From assembly GCA_020186115.1 (NCBI GenBank), contig WSYJ01000186.1:1533501-1597500 (forward strand): a stretch of 64,000 bases of DNA, read 5' to 3'. Positions 9,816-18,446 of the stretch are shown here, in pieces. The stretch's first letter is position 1, and the number at the start of each line of letters is the position of its first letter. The notes under the pieces were generated by a model, which searched no databases, was not told the origin of the DNA, and saw nothing but the letters and a program-made list of their open reading frames with translations. The stretch comes from Histomonas meleagridis. Lineage: Eukaryota > Parabasalia > Tritrichomonadida > Dientamoebidae. A program made the translations under genes and the position numbers.

Positions 9816-11693
9816 ATGGAACCTACAGATATTGCCCAATTACTTATCAACGTCGTCGAAAGTCGTATATTATCACTTGAGACAGAGATATTGTTATTTG
9901 ATGAGCAAATCTCATTGGTTGCAGCAGCTCCGGGGATCAAGTCAAATGATCGCATTCAGTTAACACTCCAGCGGAACATCAAAGCCACTTTGCACACTCT
10001 TCTTAAGTACTACTGCAAACGGATGCGGAAACTATGCACTTCATCGGTACCTTTTCAGCAAGCGATATCATTTCATTTATTTGTTCTCCAACGGAACAAG
10101 TTCAAAATCCTTCTCCAAGAGCTCTATGGGCAGCAGTCGGCTCTGACCACGTTAGTTGGCGCTGATTATCAGCGATATACAAATGACAATGATGTTCCAG
10201 CAGATATCCATCTCAAAATGATAGCGTTAGTTTTCCCGTACGAATTTGTTGTTGATCTCTTAAGTAGCTCCGACTTCATGCGGTCATTGATCAAGACAGC
10301 GTTGAAGTATGAATGTCGACATCACGTCCAATCGATATCAGTCATCTTTAACTTGATCCGAAGGTTCAAGACGCTGGACTCGTTATCGCATAATGTGCAT
10401 TTCTTCACAGCGAAGAATCCGATGTATTTCACATTAGCGGAACATTTTGTTTGTGTATTTGTCCGCAACAAAATGTTTCAGTCCGATTGGGCGCCATTAC
10501 GTAATTTTTCGACTGCAGAAAAATGCGCATTAATAACTATCAGTGGTACATCGACATGTGGCCTAAGTCCAAAACTTATCGATAAACTTAAAGCAGCTGC
10601 ACGTGAAAAGACAATTGTTGACGACGATTTATACTTAAGACCTTATGAACGAACAATCGAAATTACGACTTCTGAAGAAATGGAAATACCAGAGCTGAAA
10701 CATATTATATTAGAGCTAAGGAAAATGCAAGTTCAACCGACGCCTTCAGCTATGTTATATATATTATCGAATGCGTTACAATGGTTAAACTCCGCATTAA
10801 CTTCAGATGGTAATTTAATTGGCGCTGATGAAACTTTCCAATTCTTCGTCTATTGTTTGGCATTATCTAAGTTATGGTGTTTACCAGGAATCGTTTCATT
10901 CATTGATCATTTCGTAGATGATGCACTTAGGGAAACTAAATTCGAATATTATATCGAGCAATTAAGATCTGGTTTAGAGTTCATTGATAATCGATTATTA
11001 CCTGTACAACCTTTTATAGTTTTCCCTTTTATTACTTTGAATAATAGATTAAGAGAAATAATTCAACCAATTGATAACGGTAAATTAACTTTAAAAGGGT
11101 TCGCATTATATGCTTTCCCTTCTTGGAACTCTTGTTCAGAAGAATTATTCCCTGCAATGATTAGATATGAAGGTTCGAATGAAGTTGTTAAATGTTATAA
11201 ATATCATGTGAAAGACGTGGCAAAACTTGTGCCGAATTCAAAGTTTAAATTCGAAACAATTCCAACTTTACAAGGTTCGTTCTTACAATTAACAGATAAA
11301 ATATTGGATGAACAATGTATGATTAAAATAGAGTCCGGAGATTATGAAAAGGAAATTGGTAGAATTAATACTATTTCTTGTTTGCTGCTTTTTAATCCGA
11401 CTTTAATACAAAGGCCTTCTTTGGATATGATTAATAAGTTATACTTTAAAAATAGAAAGTTTTGGAATATGAAATCTGATGACCCTTTAACAGGTGTACA
11501 ATCTTTAATTATAGAGGTACAAAAGGCACTCGTAAAATGCGGTTTTAATGACTTGGAGGTTAATGGCATTTTAAATAGAAAAACTGCTAATGCAATTCGT
11601 CATTTCTTTGGTGCTGATTCTAAAAGATTAGTGTTGACACCAAAATTATTTAAAATTTTAATTGAAACATCAAAAAAACATCAAATTAAATAG
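9816..11693 (+). CDS. VPS9-domain protein, candidate Rab5-family exchange factor
   Basis: 625 residues from the chosen ATG (an upstream in-frame ATG at 9747 is possible). A VPS9-like block is visible in the middle, at about residues 305-405: a helix, then LIGADETFQFFVYCLALSKL and the closing helix YYIEQLRSGLEFID, matching the 'GADE..P...Y.....Y.......EFI' layout of VPS9 domains. VPS9 proteins load GTP onto Rab5-type GTPases on endosomes. The C-terminus (about 560-605) resembles a peptidoglycan-binding-like helical fold (VQKALVKCGF...VNGILNRKTANAIRHFFG), which is unusual in this setting. The first 700 bp are clearly more GC-rich than the rest. The gene occurs only in the left filling of the inverted duplication. 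Confidence 0.6.
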   Translation: MEPTDIAQLLINVVESRILSLETEILLFDEQISLVAAAPGIKSNDRIQLTLQRNIKATLHTLLKYYCKRMRKLCTSSVPFQQAISFHLFVLQRNKFKILLQELYGQQSALTTLVGADYQRYTNDNDVPADIHLKMIALVFPYEFVVDLLSSSDFMRSLIKTALKYECRHHVQSISVIFNLIRRFKTLDSLSHNVHFFTAKNPMYFTLAEHFVCVFVRNKMFQSDWAPLRNFSTAEKCALITISGTSTCGLSPKLIDKLKAAAREKTIVDDDLYLRPYERTIEITTSEEMEIPELKHIILELRKMQVQPTPSAMLYILSNALQWLNSALTSDGNLIGADETFQFFVYCLALSKLWCLPGIVSFIDHFVDDALRETKFEYYIEQLRSGLEFIDNRLLPVQPFIVFPFITLNNRLREIIQPIDNGKLTLKGFALYAFPSWNSCSEELFPAMIRYEGSNEVVKCYKYHVKDVAKLVPNSKFKFETIPTLQGSFLQLTDKILDEQCMIKIESGDYEKEIGRINTISCLLLFNPTLIQRPSLDMINKLYFKNRKFWNMKSDDPLTGVQSLIIEVQKALVKCGFNDLEVNGILNRKTANAIRHFFGADSKRLVLTPKLFKILIETSKKHQIK

Positions 11694-11970
11694 TTTATAT
11701 GTGACGATAAAAAGCACTTTTTGGATAAAGCAGTAATAATTGGAAACCGTTAAAAGCAAATAATGTATTTTACAGGCGTTTGCTTTGAAAGATTATGATG
11801 ACATATAATGTTCATTGATTAGTTTTTCATTTGTTTTATATAATAATTCTTATTAAATGTTTTTTGCGCAAAAAATATTTTTTTTTTTTGATTTTGAATA
11901 TGCCATTGAACTTTTTGAATCTAATTCAATCAATTTTGAATAATAGCCGATATGTAACCGTTTACTCCAA

Positions 11971-12525
11971 ATGTCAAGAACTAAGAGACTATCAAAAAAT
12001 CAAACAAAAGAGCAAGCAAATAAGCATCTTTACAATCCGAAAACTATCCATGAAGCATGTCGCGACGGAGATATCAGAGCAGTTCAATATTTAATTGAAA
12101 AAGATAATCTCATTAAAAATGTGAAAGATATCGATGGAAATACACCATTTCACATAGCATGCGCAAATGGTCAACTTGATGTTGTAAAATATCTCATAGA
12201 AAAATGTGTTAATTGTGAAACAAGAAACAATAATGGAGATACAGCATTTATTCTTTCATGCAAAGCAAGAAATCTTTTTGTTATTAAATATCTTTATGAG
12301 CACACGTTTGTTGATCTTAACGCTCAAAACAAAGTAGGGAATACAGCGCTTCATGAAGCATATTTAACTGAAAATCTCCATGTTGTTCAATATCTAATTG
12401 AGCAAATACATATGAACACAAAGATTAAAAATGCAGATGGATACACACCATTTGATTTAGCGTGTATAAATGGTTCCCCTACTGTTGTAGATTATTTCAT
12501 GAAAAATGGTTTACAATATCGCTAA
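11971..12525 (+). CDS. ankyrin-repeat protein, contiguous
   Basis: 184 residues with about five ankyrin repeats in one uninterrupted frame (for example DGNTPFHIACANGQLDVVKY and GNTALHEAYLTENLHVVQYL). A basic N-terminus of about 25 residues precedes the repeats. It differs from the DUF3447 genes in this window: there is no DUF3447-type N-terminus and no spacers between repeats. An AACCGTTT Myb-type site lies at 11956-11963, only 8 nt before the ATG. The likely role is protein-protein binding; partner unknown. Present only in the left filling. Confidence 0.8.
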   Translation: MSRTKRLSKNQTKEQANKHLYNPKTIHEACRDGDIRAVQYLIEKDNLIKNVKDIDGNTPFHIACANGQLDVVKYLIEKCVNCETRNNNGDTAFILSCKARNLFVIKYLYEHTFVDLNAQNKVGNTALHEAYLTENLHVVQYLIEQIHMNTKIKNADGYTPFDLACINGSPTVVDYFMKNGLQYR

Positions 12526-12852
12526 TTATTTTATCTATAAACATATTCTGTAATATTTATATTTGGAAAATAAAGATATCTCACAGAAATAAGTTTCATT
12601 GAAAAAAAATTTGGGTATATGATTAGAATGTGCAGATTAAGAATTAAATAATTTTCGAGTCATTTTGATTAGATACATGTATAACTGAATGCTGTTGTAG
12701 TTTGTTTCCTCAAGTTTACGTTTGTTTGATGATGAGCGTTACTTCCGTATCTTTTCATGAAAATTTGCAAAACAAATTTCTTTTCACCATAATAAATGAT
12801 TAACAAAAACAGAAAAATATTTTATAACATTTCTTTATATATTATTACAGTG
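12526..12852. other. AT-rich intergenic region
   Basis: No gene or clear element seen. Confidence 0.35.
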
Positions 12853-12999
12853 TTAAATCCATTGGTCCTCATCTTCATCTATCAAACCATTAAATTCATT
12901 GATCACATCTTCGTGATTTCCTCCCATATTTAATGATATATTATTTACACTTGACAACGATTTTGTTTTCGTTGTTTCTTTCTTATTTCTCTTGAACAT
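12853..12999 (-). CDS. small ORF, 48 aa, basic N-terminus and acidic C-terminus
   Basis: Starts MFKRNKKETTKTK and ends in an acidic DEDEDQWI tail. Its composition is unlike the surrounding AT-rich noise. The frame stays open 5' of the ATG for about 13 codons (LIINGIVILMFKR), so it may instead be the last exon of a membrane protein with a short cytoplasmic tail. No family is recognised and expression is unproven. Confidence 0.3.
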   Translation of the reverse strand: MFKRNKKETTKTKSLSSVNNISLNMGGNHEDVINEFNGLIDEDEDQWI

Positions 13000-13261
13000 T
13001 AATATTACAATTCCATTAATAATTAAATTTTATATTTGTTTTTACTATAAAATGTAATCGAATACGTTCGATAATAGATAATGACTGAGTTAAAGTGAAT
13101 GAATGCGTCAAAAATAAAATATCTCTATGCAATTTAAATGTATATTCGAGAATAGGATAAATTTTTAATACAAAGAGCAGTAGTAACCATAAAAAAAACT
13201 CAAAATAAAATGATATTAACAATATGATTCCAAATCTCATTACCAAAAAAAGAAAAAATTT

Positions 13262-13333
13262 TGAGGCCGAAGGGACTCGAACCCCCAACCTTGAGATCTG
13301 GAGTCTCACGCAATGCCATTATGCTACAGCCCC
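13262..13333 (-). tRNA. tRNA-Trp (anticodon CCA)
   Basis: Cloverleaf folded by hand. The acceptor GGGGCTG pairs with CGGCCTC, allowing two G-U pairs. The D stem is GCA/TGC with a TAATGGCAT loop. The anticodon stem TGAGA/TCTCA closes the loop CTCCAGA, giving anticodon CCA. The T arm is GGGGG-TTCGAGT-CCCTT, and the discriminator is A at 13262. There is no intron, and the 3' CCA is not encoded. It lies only in the left filling of the inverted duplication. Confidence 0.9.
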
Positions 13334-13689
13334 TGCATTATCTTAAATATAATGGATAGATACATTGATCAAAAACTAATTCTCATATATTTTTGATATT
13401 TGATTAAGCATAATATATCTTATCATTAATAAAGTAGAAGCACCAAAATAAAAGATATAACGAGGGTCAAACTGTGTAACTTTATAATATCTCACAAGCT
13501 ATTTTAACATTTCATCCCAAAATGTAAAAGTACCTGATGAAGCAATTCGCATAACTGACTCAATCCTTAGATGAACCCATCTTGATAATATTTTTTGATA
13601 CTCAAGTTAACAAGAGATTTGTTCGTTTTAACAAAATCAAACACCCTTTACCACTTTTTGAAAGTGCTACAATATTTAAAAATTATTAA
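13334..13689. other. intergenic region containing the left-arm breakpoint
   Basis: AT-rich with no gene. Homology with the right arm starts near 13655 (CTTTTTGAAAG), about 35 bp before the PARP start codon, so most of this PARP copy's upstream region is unique. The two PARP copies therefore have different promoters. Confidence 0.5.
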
Positions 13690-15423
13690 ATGGAAGAAGA
13701 AGAACTTTATGAAGATTATTATCAAGAAGGAAATTATGACCAAGCATATTATGAAGAAGAGTTTTATGAAGATGGATTTCAAGAAGATGCTGAAATGGAT
13801 GCAGGGAATAGCATTGAGTTTGACTTTCAAGCAGACGATGTTGATCCACGAGAAACTACTCTTCTTGGCATGGTTCAGACATTTAAAGCCATTATTTATG
13901 AGTCAGAAGCAGTTTTAGGCCCTAATAATACCATTCAATTTGATTTAAAGCGTTTTATTTTACCATTATCACTTCAATGTGTTTATGGGTTTCTTAGTTC
14001 AGAAATTTTGATAACAATTGAACTTGAATTAAATAATTTTCGCTGGGATTTTGCGCCTAAGTCTGTTCATATTCATCATCCAGTATATGGAGAAGTTTTT
14101 CCAGGCAAAGCATTGATGCAGAATGTTGTCAAAGATTTCTTTTCTATAGATTATAAACCACGTGAATATTATCAATGTTCGAAGTTTACACTTTGTAGTT
14201 CTACGCATCCAAACAAAGCATTAGTTGAAAAGCTTTGTGCCGAAGAGCATCTAAGTGATTCACAATCACGGCGTGCCTTATCGTTATGTAATAATAATTA
14301 TGAGCGTGCACTTCACCTTATGCGCACGGGCGAATTGTTACCCGGCGCATCCGACGAAGCCAAGCCGAGTGATTTTGCAGCATATCATCAAAACCCATTA
14401 CTTTATTTTGCGTTAGAATTAGCAGAAACGCTCTTTGATCTCCAGGACCACTGCTGCTTGTGCCGCCGCCCGATCTCCAAAGGGCTTAAGCCATCTGTTT
14501 GCGACAACAAGCTCTGCAATTTTCAATTTTCTACGATTGGGATTGGCTTGTCCGTCATTCAAGAGATTAAACGCGATGTTTCGTCAGCAGATTTATTGAT
14601 TTCGTTATTTTCTGCAGCGTACGACACAAAGTTCTGCACACCGTATCCGAACGATTTCACGCGCGATGAAATCAAAGAAATTCTGCATTACCTTCCTACG
14701 TGCGACGACATGTCCAATTATGAAAATGATCAACAGCTTGCGAAAGCGATTAGCAAACGTGGTCTTCAGCTTGTTCGATGGATTCTTTTGTCATGTCGAT
14801 CGCATTTAATTCGACTTCCACCAGAAATGGAAATTCCGATGTTCAAAGGCAGCGCGCAGTTTATGGCGCTTGTCTCTTCTTCTGAAGCTGAGTCTGCGTT
14901 CCAGTCGATCAAGCAGCAGTTCGGCGGAAGTATTTATCTTTTCCACGGTTCGCACGCAGAGCGCTGGCATTCGATCATTCGAAACGGACTTGTGAATGCG
15001 TCAGGAACGAGTTTGCAAGCGAATGGTAGTTGTTACGGCAAAGGTATATACTTTGCGAAGGACTCGAACACATCGTGGGGATATTCGCAGATGAAAGAGA
15101 ACAATTACAGAAGTTCGAAATTGGGCAAAAATTTGAAGGTGATTTCGTTGTGCGAAATCGCGAATTTACCAATTGGAAAAGAAGTAACAGCGAAATACGA
15201 AGTGCGAAACAAAGACGGAACAATGCAGCAGAAGTCTGTCAAAGGGCGCATGGACTCGCACAGCAACGAGTGGGCGTACACGCTCACTATCGAAGAGGCG
15301 TGCGTCGTCAGGTTCGTTATGGTCGGAGGGTCGTTCTCAGTGGACGTGAAGAAAAATCCGCCAAAGAACGTTCCGTCACTTCGCTCTGTTCTTGATTATC
15401 AAATGAATCAAAGTATAAACTAA
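13690..15423 (+). CDS. PARP6/8-like ADP-ribosyltransferase, left copy
   Basis: 577 residues, with an identical translation to the right copy. The N-terminus is very acidic and tyrosine-rich. Residues about 60-150 form a globular region; 173-215 is a UBA-like helix bundle; 254-280 is a Cys-rich motif (HCCLC, then SVCDNKLC) as in PARP6/PARP8-type proteins. The catalytic domain has HGS with His419, a GKGIYF motif with Tyr454, and NEW with Glu527, at the positions expected for an H-Y-E triad (aligned by eye). The expected activity is transfer of ADP-ribose from NAD+ to protein; mono versus poly cannot be judged. GC content rises sharply after about 14,320. Confidence 0.85.
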   Translation: MEEEELYEDYYQEGNYDQAYYEEEFYEDGFQEDAEMDAGNSIEFDFQADDVDPRETTLLGMVQTFKAIIYESEAVLGPNNTIQFDLKRFILPLSLQCVYGFLSSEILITIELELNNFRWDFAPKSVHIHHPVYGEVFPGKALMQNVVKDFFSIDYKPREYYQCSKFTLCSSTHPNKALVEKLCAEEHLSDSQSRRALSLCNNNYERALHLMRTGELLPGASDEAKPSDFAAYHQNPLLYFALELAETLFDLQDHCCLCRRPISKGLKPSVCDNKLCNFQFSTIGIGLSVIQEIKRDVSSADLLISLFSAAYDTKFCTPYPNDFTRDEIKEILHYLPTCDDMSNYENDQQLAKAISKRGLQLVRWILLSCRSHLIRLPPEMEIPMFKGSAQFMALVSSSEAESAFQSIKQQFGGSIYLFHGSHAERWHSIIRNGLVNASGTSLQANGSCYGKGIYFAKDSNTSWGYSQMKENNYRSSKLGKNLKVISLCEIANLPIGKEVTAKYEVRNKDGTMQQKSVKGRMDSHSNEWAYTLTIEEACVVRFVMVGGSFSVDVKKNPPKNVPSLRSVLDYQMNQSIN

Positions 15424-15533
15424 AAAATAATAAAATTAAAAATATGTAAAAGTTATCAACGTATAATTTGTATCTTTATTAAATTATAAATATATTTAAG
15501 AATGTGAATGCAGAAATGTTCAAAATTATGTAT

Positions 15534-16720
15534 TCATTCGATATATGATAGAACTATTTGAAAGATTTCAAATGTATTTTCATCACATTCAACTTCTGTC
15601 ATTAATTCATAAATAATATTTTGTAATTCATAAAAATATTGTGAATATGTATTCAGATATTCTTTTCCATTTGCTAACATTATTTCAATACACTTTATAC
15701 ATCGAAATGTAAATGTTTTATCGTCTAAAAAATCAATTAATAATTGAAATATTTTTCATTTTTCCATTTTATAAAGTCATAAAATATTAAAATTGATTTC
15801 AAAAACAAAACTTTAATATCATATGTTAAATTCCTTTCTAACATTATTATAATTATTTTACAGATTTCAAAATTATTAATATTTCCTTTCCAATTTTCTG
15901 AATTAACTATAAAAATATTTAATATACTTTTAAAAACTATAATTTCGTTATTATTTTGAAGAATATTCATAAGAAATATATTAATATCATTAGATAAATG
16001 ATTTGATAATGATAAAAGATTAAATAAATTTACTTTCGTTTCTGTTTCTTGAATATTTTCATATATTATCATTAAATTTTCAACAATTAAATTAAAAAAC
16101 ATTTCAAAATTTTCATTAATTTTCAAAAACATAACACATTTAATACCAAATATTAAATCAATTTCTTCTGTAGAATGAATTAAATCATAAATATATGGAT
16201 AAATATTAATTTCATGTCGAAATGTACAAAGATATAATATAATTTTATTTCGTAATGAATTAGTTACAAAATTAAGTTTCGTTAATATTTGATATTGTGT
16301 ACATAATATTAAACAATATTCTTCTGATGTAACACAAATATAATAAAGAATTTGAAATGAATCATCTGCGGTAAATGAATTATTTAAGAATGATATTAAT
16401 ATATTTAAATCATTATCATTCATAAATTCTTCACTATTAAAATTATCTGTAATATAATATGAAATTAATTTTAAAAATTTAAAACTTCCTTCAAATGAAA
16501 GATTTCTTTTAAAAACATTAAACATTTCATAATAAGGAAAATCTGAAAAAAATAATGTTAATTCATCTTCATCCATTAAATTTAAATTAGAAAGTAAAAT
16601 ATTTACTTGACGAATTTGTTCTTCATATAAATTCGTATGCATTAAAATTATTAATTCTTTTCGATTATAATCTAAAAGTTCTATATTTTTTTCACTATGA
16701 TCTCTGGTTAAATTTTCCAT
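15534..16720 (-). CDS. ARM/HEAT-like helical protein, left copy with one frameshift
   Basis: About 395 codons of amphipathic helices rich in I, L, N and F, typical of a solenoid; no family is recognised. The frame runs from the ATG at 16720 to a stop at 15737, but one missing T near 15755 causes that stop. The right copy reads through there to LSYIE and a stop, equivalent to 15534 here. A poly(T) indel makes a sequencing error as likely as true decay. The gene is convergent with PARP. Confidence 0.6.
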
Positions 16721-17073
16721 GTAACAAATTTGAAAAAAATACAGAATAAAAAAATGATAATTGACAAACTTTGTTTAACATTCAAAATGATAAAATAAAC
16801 AATTTTAAGTTAGAATTAAATTAAAAAAAAAAAAACAATTCATTTATGCATATTAAGATTTATTGAAATCTATATAGTATAATTTTATTCAATTTATATA
16901 TTTGATGATATGTTAATTTATTTATCATTCCTTGATTAATAATTTTTATGAATGTTTTTTTAAGATGTAGAATTAAAAATTACATAATTTTAAATAAAAG
17001 ATATATTTTAATAAAAGAAAAAAAAAAAAATGATTTTAATTAACGGTCAAAATCACAAAATTTTTCTTGACAA
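16721..17073. other. divergent intergenic region
   Basis: Very AT-rich, with several A runs and no ORF. It holds a TAACGGTC Myb-type site at 17041-17048, 26 nt before the C2-like gene; the same site is kept in the right arm. Confidence 0.4.
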
Positions 17074-17667
17074 ATGATGGAAAGTATTTTCATTAAAGTC
17101 AATTCTATCAAAGGGATTCAACATCATAAACATAATCATTATATCATTCGAGTTAATTTAAGTGAGACACCAGATTATTCACAAGAAAGTGTTTTAATTT
17201 TTGAAAATGAATTTTTAACGAACAGTATATTTAGTTTACCATATTCGAATGCAACAGGTAAAAACATGATTAATATTGCAATTCTAAATCAAAATAAAAA
17301 AGAAGAAGTTTTATGTCGAGTTTCACTTCCTTTGCAATGGTTTCCACATAATTTTGTTGTTCATGAGACATATCCAATGAATCCAAAAGAGTTTAATATT
17401 GAAATGGATGTTCATATTTGTAAAAATGAAAACGAAGCTTTTCGTGCACCAAATGGAAATCTTCTAGTTATTCCAGCATGGAAACCAATTCCACAACAAT
17501 CACAGCAGCAACAACCACGAACACAAATGCAACAAAATCCATCAATTTTGTTAGAGTATTCCAAAAATTCTTTATGGGCCAGTTCCACAAACATTTACAC
17601 AATCAATTACACAAACATTTGCTCGGCCATTACCACAAGTTACACAACAACAATTGCGTTATTATAA
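17074..17667 (+). CDS. C2-like domain protein with Gln/Pro-rich tail, left copy (frameshifted)
   Basis: The first 140 or so residues look like a beta-sandwich of C2 type (MESIFIKVNSIKGI, HYIIRVNLS...). A low-complexity Gln/Pro-rich tail follows (PIPQQSQQQQPRTQMQQ). An extra A near 17554 (TTAGAG versus TTAGG in the other arm) shifts the last third out of frame. The right copy (32535-33137) is whole, 200 residues, ending RYYNPY. The likely role is lipid or protein binding at membranes; no calcium-binding aspartate cluster is obvious. Confidence 0.55.
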   Translation: MMESIFIKVNSIKGIQHHKHNHYIIRVNLSETPDYSQESVLIFENEFLTNSIFSLPYSNATGKNMINIAILNQNKKEEVLCRVSLPLQWFPHNFVVHETYPMNPKEFNIEMDVHICKNENEAFRAPNGNLLVIPAWKPIPQQSQQQQPRTQMQQNPSILLEYSKNSLWASSTNIYTINYTNICSAITTSYTTTIALL

Positions 17668-17731
17668 TCCTTATTAATAAAAAATATTTTTTTTTTTTGA
17701 TTTTGCCACTTTTCGCACGTTAATTCAGAAA

Positions 17732-18421
17732 ATGTTTTTTTTATATTTATTTCTTCAAAAATGTATTATGATTCGATTATTTCCAAAACCAGTGATAGAA
17801 TTAACAGATAAGAACTTTGAACGTATCATAGATAATCGCCAAAATTCGTCAGTATTTTTTGTAATGTTTCATGGTGAACAATGTCCAGCATGTCGTGCAT
17901 CATATCCAGGATTTATATCAGCATCTAAAAAACTTGAAGGTATGATTACATTTTGTCATATAGATATTTCACGAAATCCAAAGTTATCACAACGGTTTCG
18001 AATAACATCAATTCCAACATTTTTAATTTTTCATTCTAAAGGTATTTCTACACATTTTAGTTTCTTTAGAAGTGAATCTACATTTATTAAAGCGTGTACT
18101 AGTTATATTCCAAATTATTGTGAAACGCCAAATATTTCTTGGCTAAATGATGAAAGAAATAGTGTTATTTTATTTAGTAATCGAAATCAGCCACCTATTT
18201 ATTGGTTATCAATTAGTAATAATTTTCAAAATGAACATCTTCGCATTGGTTATACACATAATAAAACAATTTTTTATTTTTTTCAAATATTAAATAAAGA
18301 ACAAATTATATTAATTAAAGATAAAGAAACTCAATATTATAAAGGTCCGATGGATTATTTAAATATTTCGACGTATATTAAAGAAAATATTAAAGATAAT
18401 GAAATAATAAAAGAACTTTAA
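17732..18421 (+). CDS. thioredoxin-fold protein (PDI-like), left copy
   Basis: 229 residues. A hydrophobic N-terminus could be a signal peptide for the ER, although an inner ATG at 17768 would remove most of it. The thioredoxin motif is GEQCPACRASYPGF, with a CPAC redox pair, and it is followed by ITSIPTFLIF, the cis-proline loop of thioredoxins. The C-terminal half is unassigned. The copies differ in the N-terminal 12 residues through paired indels, and at 18270-18283 the left copy is almost pure T where the right has a mixed sequence of equal length (FYFF versus FKEF). Confidence 0.75.
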   Translation: MFFLYLFLQKCIMIRLFPKPVIELTDKNFERIIDNRQNSSVFFVMFHGEQCPACRASYPGFISASKKLEGMITFCHIDISRNPKLSQRFRITSIPTFLIFHSKGISTHFSFFRSESTFIKACTSYIPNYCETPNISWLNDERNSVILFSNRNQPPIYWLSISNNFQNEHLRIGYTHNKTIFYFFQILNKEQIILIKDKETQYYKGPMDYLNISTYIKENIKDNEIIKEL

Positions 18422-18446
18422 AAAAAAAATATATATTTTATTTTAT

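Noticed and set aside
13016-13309. 97-codon hydrophobic ORF on the minus strand
   Set aside because: It overlaps the tRNA-Trp gene and its composition is simple AT-rich read-through.
14975-15395. ORFs of 60-121 codons in other frames of the PARP gene
   Set aside because: Shadows of a strongly supported coding sequence in a GC-richer stretch; no homology-like features.
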